From Mycobacterium decipiens (GTDB lineage: Bacteria; Actinomycetota; Actinomycetes; Mycobacteriales; Mycobacteriaceae): 64,000 nt of DNA. The DNA lies in the NCBI RefSeq assembly GCF_963853665.1, contig NZ_OY970459.1:744001-808000 (forward strand). Reading direction: 5' to 3'. Shown in pieces: positions 54,879-64,000 of this stretch (position 1 is its first letter; each line of letters opens with the position of its first letter). Under the pieces are notes generated by a model that ran no database searches, was not told the DNA's origin, and saw only the letters and a program-made list of their open reading frames with translations. Both the position numbers and the translations under genes were made by a program.

Positions 54879-55370
54879 CTACCGGTAGTTCACGAACTGC
54901 AACGCCACGTCCAGGTCGGCCTTCTTCAGCATCGTGATGACGGCCTGCAGGTCGTCACGCTTTTTGCTGGTGACGCGCACCTCTTCGCCCTGGATCTGGG
55001 TCTTGACGTTCTTGGGCCCCTCGTCGCGGATGAGCTTGGTGATCTTCTTGGCGTTCTCGCCGCTGATGCCCTGCTTGAGGGTGCCGGTGACCCTGTAGGT
55101 CTTGCCGGAGGCCTGTGGCTCGTCCGCGTCGAAAGCCTTCATCGAGATGTCACGGCGGATCAACTTCTCCTTGAACACGTCGACCGCCGCCTTGACACGC
55201 TCCTCGGTGGACGAGGTCAGCTCGATGGCCTCGTCCCCCTTCCACGCGATCTTGGTGTCGGTGCCGCGGAAGTCGAAGCGCGTGGCCAGCTCCTTGGCGG
55301 CCTGGTTGAGCGCGTTGTCGACCTCCTGCCGGTCGACCTTGCTGACGATGTCGAACGATGAATCCGCCAT
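54879..55370 (-). CDS. YajQ-family nucleotide-binding protein (Rv0566c homologue)
   Basis: This 163-aa protein has the two ferredoxin-like halves of YajQ/UPF0234: [16 protein letters not shown] at the N-terminus and [20 protein letters not shown], split over blocks, ending [12 protein letters not shown]. Family members bind cyclic di-GMP or nucleic acids. The cellular role in mycobacteria is unclear. Confidence 0.93.
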   Translation of the reverse strand: MADSSFDIVSKVDRQEVDNALNQAAKELATRFDFRGTDTKIAWKGDEAIELTSSTEERVKAAVDVFKEKLIRRDISMKAFDADEPQASGKTYRVTGTLKQGISGENAKKITKLIRDEGPKNVKTQIQGEEVRVTSKKRDDLQAVITMLKKADLDVALQFVNYR

Positions 55371-55401
55371 CCGATCCGTCCCTTCGTTGGGTGATAGCCG
55401 T

Positions 55402-55432
55402 TTGTGCTCTGTCTACCCGGTCGTTGTACCCT
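55402..55432 (+). promoter_or_regulatory. Candidate promoter of tRNA-Tyr
   Basis: TTGTGC (55402-55407) and TACCCT (55427-55432, fits TANNNT) are 19 bp apart and end seven bases before the mature tRNA 5' end. The spacing to the tRNA is right; the -35/-10 spacer is slightly long. Confidence 0.4.
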
Positions 55433-55439
55433 GCTAGGC

Positions 55440-55525
55440 GGCAGGTTGCCCGAGCGGCCAATGGGAGCGGACTGTAAATCCGTCGGCTTACGCCTACACA
55501 GGTTCGAATCCTGTACCTGCCACCA
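55440..55525 (+). tRNA. tyrT: tRNA-Tyr (anticodon GTA)
   Basis: Acceptor stem GGCAGGT pairs with ACCTGCC (55515-55521), followed by A and an encoded CCA (55523-55525). The anticodon GTA is at 55474-55476 in CTGTAAA. A long variable arm makes it class II, as expected for bacterial Tyr, and GGTTCGAATCC is the T-loop. It lies between yajQ and the Rv0567 region as in M. tuberculosis. Confidence 0.96.
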
Positions 55526-55621
55526 GTTGATGTGCGCGTCGCACCCGGTTGTCACCCCCGGCATCGCCGTCGCCAGTCCCGGGCACCCAGCAGCCGCGCC
55601 ACCAGCGCTTGCGCGTGCTGT

Positions 55622-55935
55622 CTAGGGATACCAGAAGAGCTCCTTCTTGGGCGCTAGACGGTCGGCGACAACGCTTTTGGTCTTGCAGCAGTTGCGGATT
55701 CCCGATGCGCCGCCGCTACGGGCGCCGACGCCGGATTCCGACCAGCCGCTCATTGGCACCGGAAACTGCAAGACGTTCATCACCACGTTATTGACGTTGA
55801 CCGAGCCGGAGTTCAGTTGGCGGGCCAGGCTCATGCCTTTCGCCTTGTCCGTGGTCCAGACGCCGCCCGACAAGCCGTACGTCGAGTCGTTGGCCAGCTC
55901 GATCGCCCGCGCAGCGGTGTTCGGCCCTGCGCTCA
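55622..55935 (-). pseudogene. Aldehyde dehydrogenase C-terminal remnant
   Basis: From about 55935 the minus frame reads AARAIELANDSTYGLSGGVW, then NSGSVNVNN, PMSGWSESGVGARSGG and a stop at 55624-55622. This is the last 90 or so residues of an NAD-dependent aldehyde dehydrogenase, without its catalytic Cys/Glu or cofactor site. It begins inside the 3' end of the GMC oxidoreductase gene with no start codon, so a deletion removed the rest. ALDH and GMC genes are often partners (alcohol to aldehyde to acid). Confidence 0.85.
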
Positions 55936-57507
55936 GTGGCTTTCACGGAGCAGATCGGCGGCCTTCTCGCCCACCATCACAGCGGGTGCGTGCGTGTTGC
56001 CGTGCGGGATGACCGGGAAGACGGAGGTGTCGGCCACGCGAAGTCCGTCCACGCCGTACACGCGTAGCTCGGCGTCGACCACACCGTCTGCCTCGGAACC
56101 GATCCGTGCCGTGCATGATGGGTGATAGGTGTGCTGCGCCTCGCGCCGTACCTTCTGCTCGAGTTCGGCGCGGGTGCCGGCAGAAGCACCGGGGTGGATC
56201 TCCGGGCCGGTCACGGCGCGCAGCGGTGCGGTGGCCACCACCTCGCGTATCCGCTCGATCCCGTCCACCATGGCGTCCATGTCGGCGCGTTCGGCGAAGT
56301 AGTTGTACGTCATCGCGACTGCCGCTTTCGGGTCGGCGCTGCGCAGCCGCACAGAACCTTCGCTGAGTGAACCGACCAACGAGAGTGACAGGGTGTAGGC
56401 CGCGTGATGGTGCGTGCCTTGACCGTGGTCGTAGAAGTAGGCCGGAGCGCCGATCACTTGCATCGACGGTGCCGGGTCGCCGGCGCGGGTATGGAAGAAC
56501 GCGCCGACCTCACCGAAGTTGGAGGTCAGCAGCCCCCGGCCGCGGACAAAGTAGTTGAGCAGCTGCCGGGGTGACTGCGGCTCGGCGTGGGTGCCCCGCG
56601 CGGATGTCTCGAAGTTCATCGCGTAGAGCGGGTGGTCCATCAGGTGCGCGCCGACGTGGGGGTTGTCGACGATCGTGTCGATCTGCTGCTGTGCCAGATG
56701 GTCGGCCGGCCCGATGCCCGACAGCATCAGCAGTTGTGGCGTGTGCAATGCGCCAGCCGACAGAACGACCTCCCGTTCGGCGCACAGGAATTCCCGGGTA
56801 CCCCGGCGTTCGACGTCGACGCCGATGGCACGTTCCCGCCTGATGCGGACGCCGAGGACGTGCGTGTCGGTAAGAACCGTGAAGTTTCCTCGCCTGCGTG
56901 CGGGCGCCACGTAACCGTCGGCGGTGGTCCAACGGCGACCACGTCGCTGATTGATCTGGTACAAACCGGCGCCGAGCTGCTCGGCGCCGTTGAAGTCGTC
57001 GTTTCGCTCGATGCCGGCGGCAACCATCGCCTCTACCATCGCGTGGCTCAGCTCGTTCGGGGACCGGAGGTCCTCAATGTGCAGCGGTCCCGCGCCACCG
57101 TGGTAGGTGCTCTCGCCACGTGAGTTGTTCTCCGACCGGCGAAACAGCGGCAACACATCGTCGTAGGACCATCCGGTGGCCCCGTCCTTGGCCCACGAGC
57201 CGAAGTCGGCCCGGTTGCCTCGGATGTAGATCATCGCATTCATGGCGCTGCAGCCGCCGAGCATTTTGGCTCGCGGGTGGTACAGCGAGCGACCCTGAAG
57301 GAAGGGCTCGGGCTCGGTGTAGAGCTCCCAGTCCAGTGCCGTCTTGAACTGCTTTGGGAAAGCCGCCGGCATCCGCACGTTGAGGTGCCGGTGGGTACCG
57401 CCGGCCTCGATGAGCAGGACGCGAACGGAGGCATCCTCGGACAGTCGGCTGGCGACCACGGCTCCCGCGGAGCCTGCACCGACAACGATGTAATCGTACG
57501 AACCCAT
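55933..57507 (-). CDS. GMC-family FAD oxidoreductase (choline/alcohol dehydrogenase-like)
   Basis: I start at ATG 57507 (MGSYDYIVVGAGSAGAVVAS), preceded by GAGAGGAA. The 524-aa protein has the FAD Rossmann motif, MLGGCSAMNAMIYIRGN, a second GMC signature near GALHTPQLLMLSGIGP and the catalytic His in IPHGNTHAPAVMVGEKAA. It oxidises an alcohol; choline is possible but the family is broad (M. tuberculosis Rv1279 is similar). It is followed by an aldehyde dehydrogenase remnant. Confidence 0.9.
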   Translation of the reverse strand: MGSYDYIVVGAGSAGAVVASRLSEDASVRVLLIEAGGTHRHLNVRMPAAFPKQFKTALDWELYTEPEPFLQGRSLYHPRAKMLGGCSAMNAMIYIRGNRADFGSWAKDGATGWSYDDVLPLFRRSENNSRGESTYHGGAGPLHIEDLRSPNELSHAMVEAMVAAGIERNDDFNGAEQLGAGLYQINQRRGRRWTTADGYVAPARRRGNFTVLTDTHVLGVRIRRERAIGVDVERRGTREFLCAEREVVLSAGALHTPQLLMLSGIGPADHLAQQQIDTIVDNPHVGAHLMDHPLYAMNFETSARGTHAEPQSPRQLLNYFVRGRGLLTSNFGEVGAFFHTRAGDPAPSMQVIGAPAYFYDHGQGTHHHAAYTLSLSLVGSLSEGSVRLRSADPKAAVAMTYNYFAERADMDAMVDGIERIREVVATAPLRAVTGPEIHPGASAGTRAELEQKVRREAQHTYHPSCTARIGSEADGVVDAELRVYGVDGLRVADTSVFPVIPHGNTHAPAVMVGEKAADLLRESH

Positions 57508-57862
57508 TGCTAGTTCCTCTCGGTTTGGGCGTGCTGGAACCGTCGCAGCCGGAGTCGACCAGCGCCAATTATCGGGGACACAGGACTTCATCCGGAGTTG
57601 GTATGCCGGTGCGGTCTCCGTATCCCACCGCGGTCTCGAGCCACCACACACAACATGTTGAATTCGCTTGGGCTGCAAATAGTTAGTATGGAGCTTTCAG
57701 GACAGCGTAAAGCCCGACGGCCGACGCCAACTCGGCAGTCGTTCGTCCATCCGGGTGGCAATCTCGTTGCTGCAGCCGGCCGTATCGAACTCGGGGTCGA
57801 GTTCGGCGTCGCGACGACTATCCGTCACTCCTCGACGATATTTCGTTCCGGCCGAGGCGCCG
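57508..57862. other. Intergenic region, 355 bp
   Basis: This lies between the 5' end of the GMC gene and the 3' end of the WS/DGAT gene, both on the minus strand. No frame shows family similarity and I see no hairpin. It should contain the GMC promoter. AT content is slightly raised around 57655-57690. Confidence 0.5.
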
Positions 57863-59248
57863 TCATGTGGTCTCCAGCTCGGCGAGACTGTCCTCCAGGT
57901 AGTCGAGGAGGCGCTGCAGGTGCGGCACCGTGCGGCGGCAGCCCGTGATGCCGAAATGCATCGATCCGGCACTGCTGAGCACGGTCATGTTCAGCCCCTG
58001 GCCTTCGAACGGAATGGAGACGGGGTAGACACTTTCCAACAGCGCGCCGTTCCAGTACAGCGGGTTCGGCGGGCCCGGTACGTTCGAGATGATCACGTTG
58101 AACAGCGGCGGGATGACGCCCGCACCGGGCACCGCACCAAGCGTCAATGGCGTTGCCATCAGCACGCTACCGGCTATCTGAAACTGCGTCGGTGACATGT
58201 TGGCGATGGCTTCCTTCGCCGTTTCCATCGAGGCGCGGATCGCCGCCAGCCGTTCTCGGGGGTCCGCGATGTCGGTGGCCAGGCTGCACAACACCGATCC
58301 CACCGCATTCCCGCCTTCGCGACTCGACGTCTTCCCGCGCATCGCCAGCGACACCGGAATGGCCGAGATCAGCGGTCGCTTAGGCAGGGCGTCTGCTGCC
58401 TCAAGATAGCGGCGCAACGCACCGGCACACATGGCCAGCACCATGTCGTTTAGCGTCGCCCCGGACGCTGCGCCGGCGCGCTTCAGCCGCTCGATGGGCC
58501 AAGATTGCGCGGCGAACCTGCGGGCACCGGTTATCGGGGCATTCCACATCGTCTTCGGCGCCGGAAGCGACACCCCCTCACGCTGGCCGCGCAGCAACGC
58601 GGTGGCCAGCTTGGTCAGGTTGGCGGTGCCGCCGGCCATACCGATTGCCGACTCGCCTGCGGCCTTGATCGAACTAAACAGTCTCCCAACCAGATTGCCC
58701 TCATCTTCAGGGTTGGGCGGTGGTTCGGCGCCACGGGGGCGAGCGGCCCAGAACGGCGAGATGGTGGCGTCTGGATCCTCCGACAGCGAAGTAGTCAACA
58801 GGCGCATCCCGGCGACGCCGTCGACCAACGAGTGGTGAATCTTGGTGTAAGTCGCGAATCGACGGCCCTGTAAGCCTTCGATCAGGTGGAACTCCCACAG
58901 CGGGCGGTGCCGATCCAACAGACCCCCGTGCAGCCGGGAAACAAGGGCAAGCAGCTCACGTACTCGGCCGGGGGCCGGCAACGCGGACGGCCGCACGTGA
59001 TAGTCCAGATCGACGTCATCGTCAATCTCCCAAAACAATTGGCCAATACTGCTGACCGGGGTTCGTGGCCGCTGTCGCAACAGCGGACGCAGCTCGGTGA
59101 ACTTGAGGGATTCTTCGAACAACTGGCCGACGTAGTCACGTTTAGCGCCACGCGGCAGTTTGAACACTTGGAGTGCACCCACGTGCATCGGATGTTCGCG
59201 GGACTCCAACATCAGAAATGCGGCGTCCTGCGGTGCGATCATTGCCAT
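57863..59248 (-). CDS. Wax ester synthase/diacylglycerol acyltransferase (WS/DGAT, Tgs family)
   Basis: This 461-aa protein starts MAMIAPQDAAFLMLESREHP and has the catalytic HHSLVDG (138-144), the HHxxxDG motif of WS/DGAT enzymes, plus the C-terminal NVIISNVPGPPNPLYWNG signature. It esterifies fatty alcohols or diacylglycerol with acyl-CoA to make storage lipids. Which of the many mycobacterial Tgs proteins it matches is not clear. It is divergent from the amidase, 83 bp apart. Confidence 0.92.
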   Translation of the reverse strand: MAMIAPQDAAFLMLESREHPMHVGALQVFKLPRGAKRDYVGQLFEESLKFTELRPLLRQRPRTPVSSIGQLFWEIDDDVDLDYHVRPSALPAPGRVRELLALVSRLHGGLLDRHRPLWEFHLIEGLQGRRFATYTKIHHSLVDGVAGMRLLTTSLSEDPDATISPFWAARPRGAEPPPNPEDEGNLVGRLFSSIKAAGESAIGMAGGTANLTKLATALLRGQREGVSLPAPKTMWNAPITGARRFAAQSWPIERLKRAGAASGATLNDMVLAMCAGALRRYLEAADALPKRPLISAIPVSLAMRGKTSSREGGNAVGSVLCSLATDIADPRERLAAIRASMETAKEAIANMSPTQFQIAGSVLMATPLTLGAVPGAGVIPPLFNVIISNVPGPPNPLYWNGALLESVYPVSIPFEGQGLNMTVLSSAGSMHFGITGCRRTVPHLQRLLDYLEDSLAELETT

Positions 59249-59331
59249 TGTTGGAATCCCGCCTGTTGGCTATTCATGTCCATAATCTCCGGTTCCCAGT
59301 TCTGTCAAGACTTCGTGGTAGACCCAATTGC

Positions 59332-60774
59332 ATGAGTTCTCTTGCCGAAGAGACACGGTGGATGGATGCCACGGATCAGGCGGCGCTGGTGGCCAGGGGT
59401 GAGGTCACGCCGAGCGAGCTGGTCGCGGCGGCGATCGAGCGGATCGAGCGATCCAACCCGTCGTTGAACGCCGTGGTGATGGAGTGGTTCGAGCATGCCC
59501 GGTCGATGGCCGCCGATCCAGCGCTACCCGAGGGGCCGTTCCGCGGCGTGCCGTTTCTGCTCAAGGACCTCTATACGAGCTTCGCGGGTCAGACGTTGTC
59601 CAACGGCAATGTGGCGCTGAAAGAAGCGGGCAAGATCGACGTCGCCGACACAACCCTGGTGTCCCGGTTCAAGGCGGCGGGGCTGGTCGTAGCGGGGCGA
59701 ACCAATAGCAGCGAGATGGGCAGCCTGCCGACCACCCAGCCGGTGGCCTGGGGACCGACCCGCAACCCGTGGGCGCCGCAGTGCACGCCGGGTGGCTCGA
59801 GCGGCGGGGCCGCCGCCGCGGTGGCCGCCGGGATGGTCCCGTTCGCCAACGCCTCCGACGGGGGCGGAAGCATCCGCATCCCGGCGTCGTGCTGCGGGCT
59901 GGTCGGACTCAAGCCGAGCCAGGGCCGCATCACGGTTGGGCCGGCGCGCGCCGAGGTGGGGCTGGGGGTGGAACTGTGCGTTAGCCGCACGGTGCGCGAC
60001 ACGGCTGCCCTGCTCGATGCGGTGTGCGGTCCCGGTGTCGGCGACACCGTGATCGCACCCGCGCCGCAGCGGCCCTACATCGCGGAGGTCGGCGCCGACC
60101 CGGGTCGGTTGCGCATCGGGCTGCTCGACGTCCATCCGCGCGGCGACTTTCTGCACCGGGACTGCGTCGCGGCGGTGCGTGCCGCGGCGTCGATGCTGGA
60201 GGGGCTTGGACACGTTGTCGAGCCGGGGTGGCCGACCTGTCTTGCCGATACCGCCTTGCCCCAGAAGTTCATGACGCTGTGGGCGACGCAGCTGGCAATG
60301 GCGGTGCGCGGGTTCGGCGAAACGCTCGGGCGGCGGCTGACGGCCCACGACATCGAGCCGGTGAACTGGGCGGTCATCGAGCGCGCCAAGGAGTTGACCG
60401 CCGTCGACTATGCCGCGGCTCAGGCTGCGGTATGGGCGTTTCGGCGCGCGTTGCAGCAGTGGTGGGCCGACGGTTGGGACCTTCTTCTCACGCCGACGGT
60501 GGCCGAGCCGCCGCCACCGCTAACGGAGTTCGAGAACAACCCCGACCATCCTTCGGCGCCGATGCGCCGCGGTGGCCAGTTCGCCGCGTTCACGCCGCCC
60601 TTCAACATGAGCGGGCAGCCTGCGATCAGCCTCCCCCTGCACCGCACCGCCGACGGCCTCCCGATCGGTATCCAGCTAGCCGCCGCCTACGGGCGGGAAG
60701 ACGTCCTCATCCGCCTTGCCGCCCAACTGGAGTCGGCCCATCCCTGGTCGTCCGATCACCCGACGATTCCATGA
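59332..60774 (+). CDS. Amidase-signature family hydrolase
   Basis: The ATG at 59332 gives 480 aa. The Ser-cisSer-Lys triad is complete: Lys78 in FLLKDLYT, Ser156 in TPGGSSGG and Ser180 in [11 protein letters not shown]. It resembles 6-aminohexanoate-dimer hydrolase and AmiB2-type amidases. It hydrolyses an amide or ester of unknown identity. It is absent from this locus in M. tuberculosis. Confidence 0.92.
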   Translation: MSSLAEETRWMDATDQAALVARGEVTPSELVAAAIERIERSNPSLNAVVMEWFEHARSMAADPALPEGPFRGVPFLLKDLYTSFAGQTLSNGNVALKEAGKIDVADTTLVSRFKAAGLVVAGRTNSSEMGSLPTTQPVAWGPTRNPWAPQCTPGGSSGGAAAAVAAGMVPFANASDGGGSIRIPASCCGLVGLKPSQGRITVGPARAEVGLGVELCVSRTVRDTAALLDAVCGPGVGDTVIAPAPQRPYIAEVGADPGRLRIGLLDVHPRGDFLHRDCVAAVRAAASMLEGLGHVVEPGWPTCLADTALPQKFMTLWATQLAMAVRGFGETLGRRLTAHDIEPVNWAVIERAKELTAVDYAAAQAAVWAFRRALQQWWADGWDLLLTPTVAEPPPPLTEFENNPDHPSAPMRRGGQFAAFTPPFNMSGQPAISLPLHRTADGLPIGIQLAAAYGREDVLIRLAAQLESAHPWSSDHPTIP

Positions 60775-60812
60775 TCCGCGGCGCGGGCTCCTTCGCTCGG
60801 TAGCATTGCCCC

Positions 60813-61226
60813 ATGCCGTTGACCATTCCGGCGACCAGCGAACGCGACGATGACGGCTGGGCTGATTACCCGACGCCCATCGTGTTGACGCCGGCGGAGG
60901 CGGGCGACATGTCGCCGGGTGACGCCGATCCGGCGGCGGCGGTCATCGGGTTCTACGCCGCACTGATGCGAGGCGACGACGACCTAGGCGGCCACCTGTT
61001 GTGGCCCGACGACGATGTCATCATGCGCAAGCTCGAGACCTTGCGCGGCTGGACATTTCGCAAGCTAAAGATCCGATCGGTACGGTTGCGTGGCACCCGC
61101 AAGGCGACCATGCGTATCGACTTCGAGATCGAAATCGACGGCAAGCGCGACGACGGCACCGATGAGATCAAGCTGGTGCGCGACGGTGACGACGGGCCCT
61201 GGCGAATCGAGCGCCCGCCGACGTGA
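60813..61226 (+). CDS. Hypothetical protein, 137 aa
   Basis: The ATG at 60813 begins MPLTIPATSERDDDGW. The protein is acidic in its first half and has a beta-rich second half (RSVRLRGTRKATMRIDFEIEID...WRIERPPT) suggestive of an NTF2-like or snoaL-type cone fold. I do not recognise a family. It lies 38 bp after the amidase on the same strand and may be co-transcribed. Confidence 0.7.
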   Translation: MPLTIPATSERDDDGWADYPTPIVLTPAEAGDMSPGDADPAAAVIGFYAALMRGDDDLGGHLLWPDDDVIMRKLETLRGWTFRKLKIRSVRLRGTRKATMRIDFEIEIDGKRDDGTDEIKLVRDGDDGPWRIERPPT

Positions 61227-61306
61227 TCGGTTCTCGGTCGAAAGACGGTGCCGGGTACGGCTGTAGTGGAGCACCCGGTGATCAAGCAATTTCGGGAGGC
61301 TAGCGG

Positions 61307-62329
61307 ATGGACCGATTGAGTCCGGATCGGATCATGGCGATCGGCGCCGGGTACGGCCCGTCGAAGGTACTGCTTACCGCGGTCGGACTCGGGCTGTTCA
61401 CCGAACTCGGCAAAGAGGCGATGACGGCGGAGGCCATTGCCGAACGGCTCGGGTTGGTGACACGACCGGCAACAGACTTCCTCGATGCCTTGGTGTCGCT
61501 GGACTTGCTGGCGCGCGACGGTGATGGACCCGGGTCCCGCTACCGCAATACGCCTGAGACAGCCCACTTTCTGGACGAGGCCAGCCCCGCGTATCAGGGT
61601 GGCCTATTGAAGATCTGGGACGAACGCAACTACCGGTTCTGGGGGGATCTGACCGAAGCGCTGAAGACCGGCAAGGCGCAAAGCGAGGTCAAGCGAACCG
61701 GCCGGCCGTTCTTCGAGGCGCTCTATGCCGATCCCCGTCGGCTCGAGGTCTTCATGGCCGCCATGGACTCGGCATCGCGCCGCAATATTGAGCTACTCGC
61801 CGAGCGCTTTCCGTTCCAACGCTACCGGCGTCTGTGCGATGTGGGCGGCGCAGATGGTCTGCTGTCGCGGATCGTCGCGGCGGCTCACCCGCACCTGCAG
61901 TGCGTCAGCTTCGACTTGCCGGCCGTCACCGAGATCGCGCGGCGCAAACTGACGGCCGACGGGCTGGGTGAACGGGTGCAGGCGGTCGCCGGCGATTTTT
62001 TGGCCGATCCCCTGCCGGCCGCCGACGTCATCACGATGGGCCAGATCCTGCACGACTGGAACCTCGACCGTAAACAGCAGCTGGTGGAAAAGGCCTACCA
62101 GGCGCTGCCCGAGGACGGGGCATTCATCGTGATCGAGACGTTGATCGACGACGCGCGGCGCGAGAACACCGAAGGACTGATGATGTCGCTGAACATGCTC
62201 GTCGAGTTCGGCGACGCGTTCGACTACTCGGGTGCCGACTTCCGCGAGTGGTGTGGCGCGGCCGGATTCCGGTCCTTTGAGGTCATCCCGCTCGCCGCCG
62301 GCTCCAGCGCGGCCGTCGCCTATCGGTAG
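61307..62329 (+). CDS. O-methyltransferase family protein (Rv0567 homologue)
   Basis: This 340-aa protein has an N-terminal winged-helix dimerisation domain (EAIAERLGLVTRPATDFLDAL...) and a class I SAM domain with CDVGGADGLLSRI (motif I) and ITMGQILHDWNLDRK, as in plant-type and polyketide O-methyltransferases. M. tuberculosis Rv0567 occupies the same place between tRNA-Tyr and CYP135B1. The substrate is unknown. Confidence 0.9.
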   Translation: MDRLSPDRIMAIGAGYGPSKVLLTAVGLGLFTELGKEAMTAEAIAERLGLVTRPATDFLDALVSLDLLARDGDGPGSRYRNTPETAHFLDEASPAYQGGLLKIWDERNYRFWGDLTEALKTGKAQSEVKRTGRPFFEALYADPRRLEVFMAAMDSASRRNIELLAERFPFQRYRRLCDVGGADGLLSRIVAAAHPHLQCVSFDLPAVTEIARRKLTADGLGERVQAVAGDFLADPLPAADVITMGQILHDWNLDRKQQLVEKAYQALPEDGAFIVIETLIDDARRENTEGLMMSLNMLVEFGDAFDYSGADFREWCGAAGFRSFEVIPLAAGSSAAVAYR

Positions 62330-62994
62330 CCCCGCCGACTCGTACAGGTGCGCGTGCCGGATGGTTTCGGCGAAGTTCCGCGCATGTCGCAATGACACAC
62401 CACGACTGGTTGTAAGCGCGGTAGGAGCCCAGCCGGCGGCTGGCCTGGCGGACGTCGTTGAGGAATCCGTAGCCCGATTCCATCGCGTTGAACGTGGCGC
62501 GTGTGGCGATCCGGTCGCCCTGCGACAGCTGCGGCCACCACCGATCCTCGGGTAGCCGTGATAACGACTTCGACATGATCTTCAGCCCAGCATCACTGGC
62601 TACCAGCCGGCGAATGGCGGCCCCCGTCATCGGCTGGGTCGCGGGCCCGAAGGCTAGCGGGACCGCGACGTCGTCGCGCGGTTAGGGGTGGCGAATCTCG
62701 ACCGGTCCTGCGCGGGTGACCACGATCTGGTTGCCCATCACCATGTCCATGATGGCCGACGTCGAGCCGCCGGGCAGGCACGCCGAGCCCTGTCAACCAA
62801 GCGGTCGCGAACTCGGGCTTCGGCAACCGGGGGGCTTCAATGCGGGTAACAATGCGTCGTTTCTTCGACTTGTGATGCCCTGGTGTTGCGGCTGTTTTTC
62901 ACCTGTCATTCGCGCGCATGCCCGTGGCGTCGGGTAATTTGTCCGTGAATTCTGTGCACGCGGTCGCGATAACGCCGGTCGTAGAATCGTGTCC
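62330..62994 (-). pseudogene. Gene remnants before the P450 gene
   Basis: No intact gene fits this 665 bp. A minus-strand frame from ATG 62630 reads MTGAAIRRLVASDAGLK...ESGYGFLNDVRQASRRLGSYRAYNQSW and then loses coding character near 62395, running antisense into the Rv0567 homologue. Further upstream a second minus frame (about 62690-62785) reads LPGGSTSAIMDMVMGNQIVV and stops, resembling a TetR-type C-terminus. They look like decayed pieces of one or two genes. Identity is not established. The P450 promoter must be at the right end. Confidence 0.45.
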
Positions 62995-64000
62995 ATGAGC
63001 AAGATTCCGCGTGCCGCGCTGCCGCCCGGACCTCGCCTGCCCCGATTGGTGCAGGCCGCATTGATCTTGTTCCGGGGGGCGCATTTTTTGTTCGCCTGTC
63101 AGCGCCGGTATGGCAGCGTGTTCACGCTGCGGGCCGCGGGTGTGGGCGCGATGGTGTATCTGAGCGATCCGGCGGATATCAAGACGGTGTTCGCCGGCAA
63201 TCCGAGTGTTTTCCACGCCGGCGAAGCGAACGCGATGTTGGCCGGGCTGCTCGGGGACAGCTCATTGCTGTTGATCGACGATGACGTGCATCGGGACCGG
63301 CGCCGCTTGATGTTGCCGCCATTCCATCGCGACGCGGTCGCGCGCCAGGCCGGGCTGATGGCCGAGATCGCCGCGGCCAATATCGCCCGGTGGCCGGTGG
63401 GCAAGGATTTCGCGGTGGCGCCCAAAATGTCTGAGATCACCCTCGAGGTGATCCTGCGGACGGTCATTGGCGCCACCGATCCGGATCGGCTGGCGGCGCT
63501 ACGCAAGGTCATGCCGCGGCTGCTCAACGTCGGTCCGTGGGAGACGCTGGCACTCGCCAAGCCGGAGCTGCAGCGACACCGGTTGTGGCGGCGGCTGAGT
63601 CGGCGCATCGCGGAGGCCGACAAGCTGCTCTACGCCGAGATCGCGGACCGCCGCGCCGACCCCGACCTGGCCGCACGCACCGACACGCTGGCCATGCTGA
63701 TCCGCGCCGCCGACGAAGACATCGCAAAATCAGACGGCGCGATGAACGACCGTGAGCTGCGCGACCAGCTGATGACCTTGCTGGTAGCCGGTCACGACAC
63801 CACCGCGACGGGCCTGTCCTGGGCGCTGGAGCGGCTGACCCGCCACCCGGCCATCCTGGCCAAGGCGGTGCGGGCGGCAGCTGCCGGCGTGGCGGGTGAT
63901 CCGGGCGGCGACGAGTACCTCGACGCGCTGGTCAAGGAGACGTTGCGGATCCGTCCGGTGGTGTTCGACGTCGGCAGGGTTCTTACCGAGCCGGTCGAGG
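62995..64000 (+). CDS. cyp135B1: Cytochrome P450 (CYP135B1-like), 3' end outside window
   Basis: ATG 62995 (GTG 62989 also in frame) opens a frame still open at 64000, covering 335 residues. It has the PPGPR hinge, YGSVFTLR, the I-helix oxygen-binding AGHDTT (265-270) and the K-helix ETLR (315-318). The heme Cys lies beyond the window. It matches M. tuberculosis Rv0568 in sequence and place. It is a monooxygenase of unknown substrate. Confidence 0.93.
   Translation, partial: MSKIPRAALPPGPRLPRLVQAALILFRGAHFLFACQRRYGSVFTLRAAGVGAMVYLSDPADIKTVFAGNPSVFHAGEANAMLAGLLGDSSLLLIDDDVHRDRRRLMLPPFHRDAVARQAGLMAEIAAANIARWPVGKDFAVAPKMSEITLEVILRTVIGATDPDRLAALRKVMPRLLNVGPWETLALAKPELQRHRLWRRLSRRIAEADKLLYAEIADRRADPDLAARTDTLAMLIRAADEDIAKSDGAMNDRELRDQLMTLLVAGHDTTATGLSWALERLTRHPAILAKAVRAAAAGVAGDPGGDEYLDALVKETLRIRPVVFDVGRVLTEPVE

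Overview
The window is high-GC actinobacterial DNA. Its gene order matches, from memory, the Mycobacterium tuberculosis H37Rv segment Rv0518 to Rv0568 (hemL, cytochrome c biogenesis, fabH, the menaquinone genes, pitA, mgtA, htpX, gpdA1, yajQ, a tyrosine tRNA, CYP135B1). It is not the M. tuberculosis complex. PE_PGRS6 and vapBC3 are missing. Several genes are present that M. tuberculosis lacks here, and the glycine/sarcosine methyltransferase that M. tuberculosis keeps only as fragments is full length. A slow-growing non-tuberculous Mycobacterium is the best guess; I cannot name the species.

Layout: 0-4 kb holds surface/exported lipid or glycan enzymes (SGNH hydrolase, acyltransferase-SGNH fusion, Tat-exported esterase, a 38-aa membrane peptide). 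4-8.9 kb holds a fused glycine-betaine synthase, a decayed GabP-like permease, an intact APC permease and a peroxiredoxin-like/Ddn-like pair. 9-16.9 kb is hemL followed by a tightly overlapping System II cytochrome c biogenesis operon and a ParA/MinD-like ATPase. 16.9-44 kb is a menaquinone supercluster (menA, menE, menB, menC, menD, menG, with menJ and grcC1 just beyond) interleaved with fabH, a phosphorylase, galE3, glycosyltransferases, pitA and fadD8. 44-51.4 kb has Rv0559c/Rv0560c-like genes, menJ, grcC1, htpX, a SulP transporter and gpdA1. 51.4-64 kb is more accessory: a GNAT remnant, a Baeyer-Villiger-type monooxygenase, a RES/Xre toxin-antitoxin pair, yajQ, tRNA-Tyr, an aldehyde dehydrogenase remnant, a GMC oxidoreductase, a WS/DGAT acyltransferase, an amidase, a methyltransferase and the start of a cytochrome P450.

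How they work together: men genes, grcC1 (prenyl tail) and menJ (tail reduction) together make and tailor MK-9(II-H2). hemL and the ccd/res/ccs genes supply heme and mature c-type cytochromes that use that quinone. The F420-type (Ddn-like) protein and the Rv0560c-like quinone methyltransferase plausibly act on quinones too (inference).

Notable non-gene structure: a 60-bp near-perfect hairpin at the 5' end of resB, a 21-bp-arm inverted repeat before fadD8's end, a 57-bp tandem repeat before menG, an AT-rich promoter/operator before the Rv0560c homologue, and a palindromic operator before the toxin-antitoxin pair. Three genes carry single-base indels next to homopolymers (gabP-like, Rv0538-like, fadD8). 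These are either real pseudogenes or assembly errors.
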